Positions 5,695 to 11,006 of a stretch of 11,006 nt of DNA are shown piece by piece. The DNA is from Desulfobia sp. (GTDB lineage Bacteria; Desulfobacterota; Desulfobulbia; Desulfobulbales; SURF-16). The stretch lies in assembly GCA_030608985.1 (NCBI GenBank), contig JAUWDC010000010.1, positions 1 through 11,006 on the forward strand. The letters run 5' to 3'. Within the stretch, counting starts at the first letter, position 1, and each line of letters begins with the position of its first letter. The position numbers and the translations under genes were made by a program. The notes beneath the pieces are model-generated. The model was not told the DNA's origin. It was given only the letters and a program-made list of their open reading frames with translations, and did not search any database.

Positions 5695-7095
5695 CTATTT
5701 TCCGATACAGAATTGATCAAATATCATATCCAGAACATCCTCGGTAGTTGTTTCACCTATGATGTCACTTAAGTGGTCCAGTGCGCTCTGTACGTCAACT
5801 GCAAGTAAATCGGCAGACATATTATTTCCCAGTCCGGTCGTGATCAGCCAGGTGGAATCAAGAGCCTTTTTTAGCGCGGAGCGCTGTCTCACATTGGGAA
5901 CACAGGAGTGGCCAGGGTCCCATTGTTGACCTTTGGTCACCAGCTTAAAAATTTCCTGTTCCAATTCTGCTATTCCCTTATGCTGGGTTGCAGAAACAGC
6001 AACACATTGATGATTCCCAAATTCAGCAGGGCATTGATGTGGATCCATGCTGCCGACATCAATTTTGTTCAGCACCAATAGGAGGGGCTTTCCCTCTATA
6101 GTCTGGTATAGGCTCCGGTCATGCTCGGTGATTCCTTCACATGCATCTAAAAGAAAGAGAACAAGATCAGCCGATGACAGTTTTTGCCTGGCCCTTTCAA
6201 TACCTATTTCCTCAACCTGTTCCGCATGATCGCGGATACCAGCTGTATCTACTATTCTGACAGGCATTCCACGAATATTCAAGACTTCTTCTATAGTATC
6301 TCTTGTCGTGCCGGGAGTGGCCGTCACAATTGCGCGGTCTTCTTTCAGAAGAGCGTTAAGCAGGCTTGACTTGCCAACATTTGGCCTGCCGAGAATAACA
6401 ACAGAAATACCTTCCCGGTATATTTTCCCTTGATCTGCAGAGGATATGAGCGTCTCAAGCGGCCTGATTACCTCCCGAGCAAGCTGATCACTCATTTTTG
6501 TGGCATTGATAATTTCAACATCGTCTTCAGGGAAATCAATGGCCACTTCTATTATTGCCCTGAGAGAAAGAAGTGAATGGCGTATATTACCGACCATTTC
6601 ATTCAACCTGCCTTGCAGGGTGGACATAGCGAGTCCAAGGCTTTCTTTTGTCTGGGCTTGGAGAAGTTCAATAACTGCTTCAGCCTGAGTCAGGTCGATC
6701 CGGCCATTGAGAAAAGCTCGCTTTGTGAATTCTCCAGGTTGTGCGAGGCTGGCCCCGTGTTTGACAATCTGGTCCAGTATCTCTTCCAGAACAATATAGC
6801 TGCCATGACAATGTATTTCGACTATATCTTCCCGTGTATACGTTTTGGGGGCTTTCATATAGACAGCCAGGACCTCATCAATAATACGGCCTGTTTCTGG
6901 GTTTTTGATCCAACCATAACGAAATGTATGGCTGATAAACTGAGCTGGAGAATGGGCTGTAGAAAAAAGCTTTTGAAGGATTGGGAGTGATTGGCTGCCG
7001 CTAATGCGTATAATTCCAATTCCACCTGGGCCAGGAGGAGTAGCGATTGCTGCTATGGTAGGATCTTCAGTTAGTCGGGACATGTGCTTTGTCAC
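5695..7095 (-). CDS. mnmE: tRNA modification GTPase MnmE (TrmE)
   Basis: 466 residues, typical family length. With MnmG, MnmE forms the 5-(carboxymethyl)aminomethyl group on wobble U34 of certain tRNAs in the cytosol, using a folate-derived carbon and GTP hydrolysis. The N-terminal folate-binding domain starts TIAAIATPPGPGGIGIIRISG (13-33) and includes the EIHCHGS segment (93-99). A helical domain flanks an inserted G domain with the P-loop GRPNVGKS (236-243), PGTTRD (261-266), DTAG (283-286) and NKID (343-346). The C-terminus is the invariant CIGK, whose Cys (463) belongs to the modification site. The start is GTG at 7095-7093. An AGGGA SD sits 6 bases upstream of it, whereas the in-frame ATG four codons later has none. 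It is last in the rpmH-to-mnmE cluster, 16 bases after jag. mnmG does not follow. Confidence 0.97.
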   Translation of the reverse strand: MTKHMSRLTEDPTIAAIATPPGPGGIGIIRISGSQSLPILQKLFSTAHSPAQFISHTFRYGWIKNPETGRIIDEVLAVYMKAPKTYTREDIVEIHCHGSYIVLEEILDQIVKHGASLAQPGEFTKRAFLNGRIDLTQAEAVIELLQAQTKESLGLAMSTLQGRLNEMVGNIRHSLLSLRAIIEVAIDFPEDDVEIINATKMSDQLAREVIRPLETLISSADQGKIYREGISVVILGRPNVGKSSLLNALLKEDRAIVTATPGTTRDTIEEVLNIRGMPVRIVDTAGIRDHAEQVEEIGIERARQKLSSADLVLFLLDACEGITEHDRSLYQTIEGKPLLLVLNKIDVGSMDPHQCPAEFGNHQCVAVSATQHKGIAELEQEIFKLVTKGQQWDPGHSCVPNVRQRSALKKALDSTWLITTGLGNNMSADLLAVDVQSALDHLSDIIGETTTEDVLDMIFDQFCIGK

Positions 7096-7101
7096 GTGTG
7101 T

Positions 7102-7106
7102 TCCCT
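7102..7106 (-). promoter_or_regulatory. Shine-Dalgarno site of mnmE, favouring a GTG start
   Basis: AGGGA on the minus strand lies 6 bases before the GTG at 7095-7093. The downstream in-frame ATG (7083-7081) has no SD of its own, so GTG is preferred. Confidence 0.6.
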
Positions 7107-7111
7107 GATTT

Positions 7112-8005
7112 TCATTTATTTGGAGAAGATTTTCTAGCCTGGTTTACTTCTTTTCCCTTGCGCCGACGAGAAGGACGTTTTTTCCCTTTACCCGGGAGAT
7201 AGATGAGAATTTTTTTAAAGAGCCCATCCCCAACACTACGACTTCGAATGGTTTTATCGTCCTGAAGAGTCATATGAACAATGCGGCGTTCTGCAGGGTT
7301 GAGAGGTGGGATTGTCTTAGTCTTACCGGTTTCCTTGGCTTCAACTGCCAGCTTCTTCGCCTGTTCTATCAGGCTTGTCCGACGTGTTTCACGAAAGTTG
7401 TCGGCATCTATCGAAAAGAGCACCCTTAGGGGGAATTTGGCGCTGATCATTTTGCGTAATAGATATTGGAGGCTGTCGAGAAGCTGTCCGTCTTTCGATG
7501 TCAGTTTGTCATTAAAGTCACTGGAGATCTGCAGGAAGATTTTGTTATCTTTCTCCGAGACAGAAATTTCTGAAGGAAACCCCATGAGTTCGAGGAGACG
7601 ATGGAGGTTTATTTTAAGATAATCAATCACCTCAGGTGACGGAACTGCCACCTGCTGCCTGGAAGTGCTTTTTGTCTTCTCATGGTCGGCGACAGGTTTT
7701 TCCGTGGCGGATTTTGGAGCAGCAACAGCAGCATCACGGTCTTTTATCTCTCTCTTTTTCCTCTTTGTCGAGGTACTGGGTGAGTCGTCCTGAGAAGGCC
7801 TGTTTTTGCTTTTGGTCTGCAGATTTATTTGTTCTTTCTGAGAGACTTGAATGATAGCCTTTTTTTTGCACAGGCCGAAAATGCCCGTGGAGCCGGTGGA
7901 AACAATTTCAATATTGAGTTTTTCACGGGGAACAGAGAATCTGGCGCAGGCTTTGTTAATTGCCTCATCAATATCTTTTCCCTTAAATTCCATTTTTGCC
8001 GTCAT
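7112..8005 (-). CDS. jag: RNA-binding protein Jag/KhpB (Jag-N, KH, R3H domains)
   Basis: 297 residues from the start chosen here. Residues 5-54 are the Jag N-terminal domain, ending STGIFGL. A charged Ser/Lys/Pro-rich linker runs about 60-120. A type II KH domain lies around 126-200, and an R3H domain around 205-270 contains the signature ERRIVHMTL (239-247). A very basic tail closes the protein. KhpB binds RNA and, in Firmicutes, partners KhpA in cell-division and cell-length control. That role here is extrapolation. The KH GxxG loop reads S170-K-D-G173, so the first glycine is missing and RNA contact through KH may be weakened. The ATG at 8005-8003 has a GGAG SD six bases upstream. The longer reading from ATG 8017 (301 residues) has no SD and would overlap that site. 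It follows yidC by about 70 bases. Confidence 0.92.
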   Translation of the reverse strand: MTAKMEFKGKDIDEAINKACARFSVPREKLNIEIVSTGSTGIFGLCKKKAIIQVSQKEQINLQTKSKNRPSQDDSPSTSTKRKKREIKDRDAAVAAPKSATEKPVADHEKTKSTSRQQVAVPSPEVIDYLKINLHRLLELMGFPSEISVSEKDNKIFLQISSDFNDKLTSKDGQLLDSLQYLLRKMISAKFPLRVLFSIDADNFRETRRTSLIEQAKKLAVEAKETGKTKTIPPLNPAERRIVHMTLQDDKTIRSRSVGDGLFKKILIYLPGKGKKRPSRRRKGKEVNQARKSSPNK

Positions 8006-8011
8006 ATTGTT

Positions 8012-8015
8012 CTCC
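8012..8015 (-). promoter_or_regulatory. Shine-Dalgarno site deciding the jag start
   Basis: GGAG on the minus strand lies six bases before the ATG at 8005-8003. The upstream in-frame ATG at 8017-8015 overlaps this site and has no SD, so the shorter protein is more likely. Confidence 0.6.
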
Positions 8016-8073
8016 ATTTAAGCACGCTGTGGCTATCATTATGATTTTCCAGATTTAGACAGGTAGAGAGAAG

Positions 8074-9726
8074 TTAATCTGACTTGTTGATAGCATACTG
8101 TTGGGCAATGGATAATACGTTGTTAATAAACCAGTACAATACGAGCCCTGATGCAAAATTGAGGAACATGAAAATGAATATCAACGGTAAAAATTTCATA
8201 ATTTTTGCCTGCATTGGATCTCCAGTGGTGGGGGTCATTTTCTGTTGGAGAAACATAGAGGCTCCCATGAGGAGAGTCAGAACCGGAATACCGCCAAGAT
8301 AAGGTATATCAATACCGATTCCCAGACGATCCGGGGTTGAAAGATCTGTTATCCACAGCATGAATGGTGCGTGGCGTAACTCAATGGTTGCCAGAAGTAC
8401 TTTATACAGCGCAAAGAAGACAGGTATCTGGAGCAGCATTGGGAGGCAGCCGCCGACAGGATTTACCTTGTATGTCTTGTACAGCTGGATCATCTCCTTG
8501 TTAAGTGCTTCCTTATTGTCTGCATGTTTTTCCCGCAGCTTTGCCATTTTGGGCTGCAGCTTCTGCATTGTTTTCATGGATTTCATACCCTTTTGAGCAA
8601 TTGGCCAGAAAAGGGCTTTTATAATAATAGTGACCAGGATAATAGCCCAGCCATAGTTATGGATATAGCCATAGAGAAAATTCAGCAGGGAGAGCATAGG
8701 TTTTGCCAGGATATCGAACCAGCCGAAGTTGACTATTTTATCAAGATTATTGCCAACTGTCTCCAGAATGCTCAACTTCTTAGGCCCGAAAAAGATTGTA
8801 TACTGGAATTGCTTCTGACTGCCTGCAGGGATAACCACAGGACTTTCTGTAAGGGTGGTGTTGACTTTACGGCCATCGGTTGAAGTCAGGTGGACAGTCT
8901 GCTGGCTGGACATTGCAGGCATGATGCCGGTCAGAAAATAGGTATCTTCATATGCCACCCAGTCAATCTGGCCATTACGAATCTGGGGACCATCTTTTCT
9001 CAGATCATCAGGCTTGATTTCTTCGAGGGCGCCGTTCTGAAAGAGTGCGGAACCGTGAAAGAGAAAAGTATTTCTTTTGTTTGTAGTCTCCTCAAATGGC
9101 ATATTGGTAAAAGATAAATAGGGCGCACCTTGTACCTGATGTTCAGATCTGTTTTCGATATTGATGTCAAGCTGAATTTGATACTCATCCGCGTTGAAAG
9201 TCATCGTTCTTGTTATTTCCAGCCCTGATGGTAACGATGTGTTTAACGTTAGAAAATCATCGCCACTGTACACCGTGACTTTTTCTTTGTCTGCGACATA
9301 AGCTGGAATCAGAGCATCCACAGGCTCTGTATTCCAGGAAAAATAAAGGGGCAGTTCTCGTGGCGCTGTTGTTTTTATCAGTTCCTTATTCTCAGAGCCC
9401 TCACTCATGGATTCTTTGTAATTTTTAAGTTTGAAACTTTTAAAACCACCTCCAGCACTGGAAACAATAGCTGTGTACAATGGAGTTTCAATAGTGATAT
9501 CTCGACCCTGGTGCTGAAATGATGTAGGCGGAACGCTTGGGGGGGTCTGCTGTAAAGATGGGGTTTCCGGAGTGAGTGTAGTCTCCACAGTGGCCGAGGT
9601 GGAGGTTTGCTCCTCGATTGTGCCCGGGGTATCAACAGGCTGCTGAGGGGGAACAAAAAGAAACTGATAGCCAAGTAAAATAACAAGAGAGAGTATGACA
9701 GCTAAAAAAACTCGTTGGGTATCCAT
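8074..9726 (-). CDS. yidC: Membrane protein insertase YidC (Oxa1 family)
   Basis: 550 residues, the size of Gram-negative YidC with a large periplasmic domain. It inserts inner-membrane proteins alone or with SecYEG. The first transmembrane segment is about 6-25. A Thr/Pro-rich linker (27-69) leads to the periplasmic beta-sandwich (about 70-315). The insertase core starts near FGWFDILAKP (334-343). Its first core helix ends VTIIIKALFWPIAQK (365-379), where K370 occupies the place of the groove arginine (R366) of E. coli YidC. A cytosolic helical hairpin (380-420), VNPVGGCLPMLLQIPVFFALY (421-441), QKMTPTTGDPMQ (495-506) and SGLVLYW (526-532) are all standard family features. An SD AAGGA lies 9 bases before the ATG. 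Upstream, a repeat-bearing 209-base gap separates it from yidD, more than is usual for this pair. Confidence 0.97.
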   Translation of the reverse strand: MDTQRVFLAVILSLVILLGYQFLFVPPQQPVDTPGTIEEQTSTSATVETTLTPETPSLQQTPPSVPPTSFQHQGRDITIETPLYTAIVSSAGGGFKSFKLKNYKESMSEGSENKELIKTTAPRELPLYFSWNTEPVDALIPAYVADKEKVTVYSGDDFLTLNTSLPSGLEITRTMTFNADEYQIQLDINIENRSEHQVQGAPYLSFTNMPFEETTNKRNTFLFHGSALFQNGALEEIKPDDLRKDGPQIRNGQIDWVAYEDTYFLTGIMPAMSSQQTVHLTSTDGRKVNTTLTESPVVIPAGSQKQFQYTIFFGPKKLSILETVGNNLDKIVNFGWFDILAKPMLSLLNFLYGYIHNYGWAIILVTIIIKALFWPIAQKGMKSMKTMQKLQPKMAKLREKHADNKEALNKEMIQLYKTYKVNPVGGCLPMLLQIPVFFALYKVLLATIELRHAPFMLWITDLSTPDRLGIGIDIPYLGGIPVLTLLMGASMFLQQKMTPTTGDPMQAKIMKFLPLIFIFMFLNFASGLVLYWFINNVLSIAQQYAINKSD

Positions 9727-9809
9727 GATGAATTTTCCTTTATTCCATAAAAGGGTGCTGTAAGATTATTGCACACACCCTGGGTCTCGTTTTAGAGATT
9801 TTTATATTT

Positions 9810-9900
9810 AGTGCCTTAAATGGTAATTTTCGTGTTTTTCGTGGCAAGAAATTAAAAAATGTATTCGAAATAAACTGCTTGCCTCTACGGTTAAGGCACT
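9810..9900. repeat. Inverted-repeat element between yidD and yidC
   Basis: A perfect 10-bp inverted pair, AGTGCCTTAA (9810-9819) and TTAAGGCACT (9891-9900), bounds 71 bases. Inside are GGCAAG (9843-9848) and CTTGCC (9878-9883), a nested stem, plus a short direct repeat TTTTCGTG at 9827-9834 and 9836-9843. The terminal motif is shared with the palindrome at 5516-5626, so the two are probably copies or relatives of one dispersed family. It fills most of the 209-base gap inside a normally compact gene cluster. Read-through or processing at this hairpin could set the ratio of yidC to the upstream genes. That effect is inferred. Confidence 0.6.
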
Positions 9901-9935
9901 TATGCAGGACCTTAATTCTTTTCAGTTTATCTGGG

Positions 9936-10172
9936 TTAGTAGTGTGTAAAGGTGTCCTTTACAGGGTCATAACCGCCGGGATTGAAGGGGTGGCACCGTA
10001 GTATTCGGCGGATGGCTAGATACATACCACGCCTTGGGCCAAACTGCGAAATGGCTTCAATGGCATATTGGGAACAAGTTGGCGTAAAACGGCAGGATTG
10101 GGGAAATAGTGGGGAGAGGACAACCTGATAAGATCGTATACAAAAAAGGAAAAGTTTTTTCAAGATATCCAC
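9936..10172 (-). CDS. yidD: Membrane protein insertion efficiency factor YidD
   Basis: 78 residues, normal for this small family. YidD sits at the inner face of the cytoplasmic membrane and assists YidC-dependent insertion. Family landmarks are an N-terminal amphipathic stretch (about 1-20), [21 protein letters not shown] (20-41) with C27 and C33, and [14 protein letters not shown] (58-71) with C60. The start is GTG at 10172-10170. A GGAG SD lies five bases upstream, and the nearby ATG is out of frame, so GTG is well supported. It starts 25 bases after the rnpA stop, so the two are cotranscribed. Confidence 0.95.
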   Translation of the reverse strand: MDILKKLFLFCIRSYQVVLSPLFPQSCRFTPTCSQYAIEAISQFGPRRGMYLAIRRILRCHPFNPGGYDPVKDTFTHY

Positions 10173-10177
10173 TTAAG

Positions 10178-10181
10178 CTCC
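10178..10181 (-). promoter_or_regulatory. Shine-Dalgarno site of yidD (GTG start)
   Basis: GGAG on the minus strand lies 5 bases before the GTG at 10172-10170. The ATG that overlaps this site is in another frame and soon irrelevant, which fixes the GTG as start. Confidence 0.6.
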
Positions 10182-10197
10182 ATATGGCGTGATGATG

Positions 10198-10539
10198 TCA
10201 GGCGGGTGGCGAAATGAGGATGCTGACGGCCTGTTTCACTTCCTGTGGGCTATTGGGAGTAAAGTCTTTACGAATGGCAAAAATGATATCTGAAGGTGGG
10301 CTGATGAAATTTTTATTCAAGCGATAAAATTCCCGGATAATTCTTTTTATCCTGTTTCTTCTAACCGCCTTTTTTATGCCATGTATACTGATGCCAAGCC
10401 TGTTCTCTGTTAATCCATTTTTACAATAGATTAAACTGAACCTGTTCCCCCGCAGTCGTTTTCCCTTTCTATAAACCCGCTGATATTCACCCGGCCTTCG
10501 TAAAAGGCTTGATTTGGGCAATACAAAATTTCCCGCCAC
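10198..10539 (-). CDS. rnpA: Ribonuclease P protein component
   Basis: 113 residues. RnpA is the basic protein subunit that joins the RNase P RNA to cleave 5' leaders from pre-tRNAs. LPKSSLLRRPGEYQRVYRKG (7-26) is the usual N-terminal segment. The RNR signature lies at AVRRNRIKRIIREFYR (58-73), with R61-N62-R63 and K65-R66. The given start is GTG at 10539-10537, with only a poor SD. An alternative is TTG at codon 7 (10521-10519), preceded by GGGA nine bases upstream, which would give a 107-residue protein starting at the conserved LPKS. I keep the longer form with limited certainty. It follows rpmH by 28 bases, the canonical order. Confidence 0.94.
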   Translation of the reverse strand: MAGNFVLPKSSLLRRPGEYQRVYRKGKRLRGNRFSLIYCKNGLTENRLGISIHGIKKAVRRNRIKRIIREFYRLNKNFISPPSDIIFAIRKDFTPNSPQEVKQAVSILISPPA

Positions 10540-10567
10540 TCTGCTCGGTCTTACAGCGCCGGTTCCG

Positions 10568-10705
10568 TTATGCTGAAAGCCTTTTGCGGCCCCTGGCTCG
10601 ACGACTGTTAATGATAGCTCTGCCTGCTTTGGTTTTCATACGTGTACGGAAACCATGGGTACGGCTGCGTTTAATGTTACTTGGCTGAAATGTTCTTTTG
10701 CTCAT
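10568..10705 (-). CDS. rpmH: 50S ribosomal protein L34
   Basis: 45 codons encode a highly basic protein beginning [19 protein letters not shown], continuing with [10 protein letters not shown], then [15 protein letters not shown]. This is the textbook L34 sequence and length. L34 binds 23S rRNA in the large ribosomal subunit. An SD GAGG (10718-10715 on the minus strand) lies 9 bases before the ATG at 10705-10703. The stop is TAA at 10570-10568. It heads the rnpA-yidD-yidC-jag-mnmE cluster and has a strong promoter about 140 bases upstream. Confidence 0.97.
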   Translation of the reverse strand: MSKRTFQPSNIKRSRTHGFRTRMKTKAGRAIINSRRARGRKRLSA

Positions 10706-10764
10706 ATTTTTTTACCTCGGTAATTTCCCTGCCTGCTTATCGCGGGCTAACTATGTATGAAAAA

Positions 10765-10818
10765 GCAGCACTGGGTAATCACTTTGCCTGTTCCCTTCCG
10801 GGAGCGTCCAGTCACTGC
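10765..10818 (-). promoter_or_regulatory. Structured 5' leader of rpmH
   Basis: Within the roughly 135-base untranslated leader, GCAGCACTGG (10765-10774) and CCAGTCACTGC (10808-10818) pair apart from a small mismatch or bulge. Between them TCCC/GGGA (10792-10795 and 10800-10803) closes a four-base loop. The result is a long arm with an inner hairpin, close upstream of the SD. Ribosomal-protein leaders are often control sites, but I recognise no known L34-leader motif, so a regulatory role is inferred. Confidence 0.4.
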
Positions 10819-10847
10819 TCTGTAAGTCGAAAAAAATAGAATCAGCT

Positions 10848-10875
10848 ATACTACCAGTATGTATAAAATTGTCAA
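10848..10875 (-). promoter_or_regulatory. Promoter of the rpmH-rnpA cluster
   Basis: On the minus strand a perfect TTGACA (10875-10870) is followed after 16 bases by TAGTAT (10853-10848), four of six matches to the -10 consensus. Transcription would start near 10841 and leave a leader of about 135 bases before rpmH. A perfect -35 fits a strongly expressed ribosomal-protein gene. Confidence 0.7.
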
Positions 10876-10903
10876 GTAGCTCTTGATGTGTGTTCAGGAA
10901 TAT

Positions 10904-11006
10904 TGATGTTCTCGTTAAAAGCCATAATCTGAATTATCGCCACCAATAAATTCAATCAGTTACAAAAGATTCACGCGGCGTATGAGTGCTTTTTACGAAT
11001 ACGTCA
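10904..11006. repeat. Inverted-repeat-bounded element at the right edge
   Basis: TGATGTTCTCGTTAAAAGC (10904-10922) and GCTTTTTACGAATACGTCA (10988-11006) are imperfect inverted copies. The second reads TGACGTATTCGTAAAAAGC on the other strand, matching at 14 of 19 positions. They bound about 65 bases with no ORF. I associate the core CTCGTAAAAAG with dispersed intergenic repeats in delta-proteobacteria, from memory and unverified. The element ends exactly at the window edge and may continue. It lies just upstream of the rpmH promoter. I see no gene in 10706-11006. Confidence 0.5.

Noticed and set aside
6577..6990. 137-codon plus-strand frame inside mnmE
   Set aside because: It mirrors the conserved mnmE frame. 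MnmE motifs run through the whole stretch on the minus strand.
8524..8883. 119-codon plus-strand frame inside yidC
   Set aside because: It is antisense to the conserved YidC core and shows no family features.
10706..11006. Possible oriC upstream of rpmH
   Set aside because: dnaA often neighbours rpmH, but no TTATCCACA-type DnaA boxes are seen here and no dnaA start is visible.

Overview
This window reads as a chromosomal segment of a Gram-negative bacterium, most likely a Desulfobacterota (delta-proteobacterial) sulfate reducer or a relative. That placement is inference. It rests on the rpmH-rnpA-yidD-yidC-jag-mnmE order, a full-length Gram-negative-type YidC, a TIGR04076-like/cNMP/DUF4388 protein, an HDOD protein, and intergenic repeats of a style I associate with that group. 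No database search was possible.

Layout. (1) 1-261: a tRNA-Arg(TCG) gene with a good promoter but only its 5' half. Similarity stops at the anticodon arm, where foreign-looking AT-rich DNA with a tandem 11-bp repeat begins. This looks like one junction of an integrated element. (2) 262-2031 (-): a membrane-anchored protein with an N-terminal ubiquitin-E2-like (UBC) fold lacking the catalytic cysteine, one transmembrane helix and a helical, TPR-like C-terminus. (3) 2032-2324: a divergent intergenic region with nested perfect hairpins and an alternative terminator-like pairing. (4) 2325-3395 (+): a three-domain cNMP-binding-like protein. It converges with 3936-3915 region genes on the other strand: an HDOD plus cNMP-binding protein followed by hpt (hypoxanthine phosphoribosyltransferase). 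(5) 5451-5694: an intergenic region filled by a large imperfect palindrome. (6) 10705 down to 5695 (-): the conserved ribosome, RNA-processing and membrane-insertion cluster rpmH, rnpA, yidD, yidC, jag (khpB), mnmE. (7) 10706-11006: the rpmH promoter and leader, then an inverted-repeat element that reaches the window edge.

How the genes work together. The right-hand cluster is housekeeping. L34 goes to the ribosome, RnpA matures tRNAs, YidD and YidC insert inner-membrane proteins, KhpB binds RNA, and MnmE modifies wobble uridines of tRNAs. The left-hand part is accessory and regulatory: two proteins with cyclic-nucleotide-binding folds flank a purine-salvage enzyme, and the inactive E2-like membrane protein is divergent from one of them. 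The least conventional items are the E2-like protein, the structured 2135-2235 region, the broken tRNA junction and the three palindromic intergenic repeats. I found no complete new defence or mobile system in the window.
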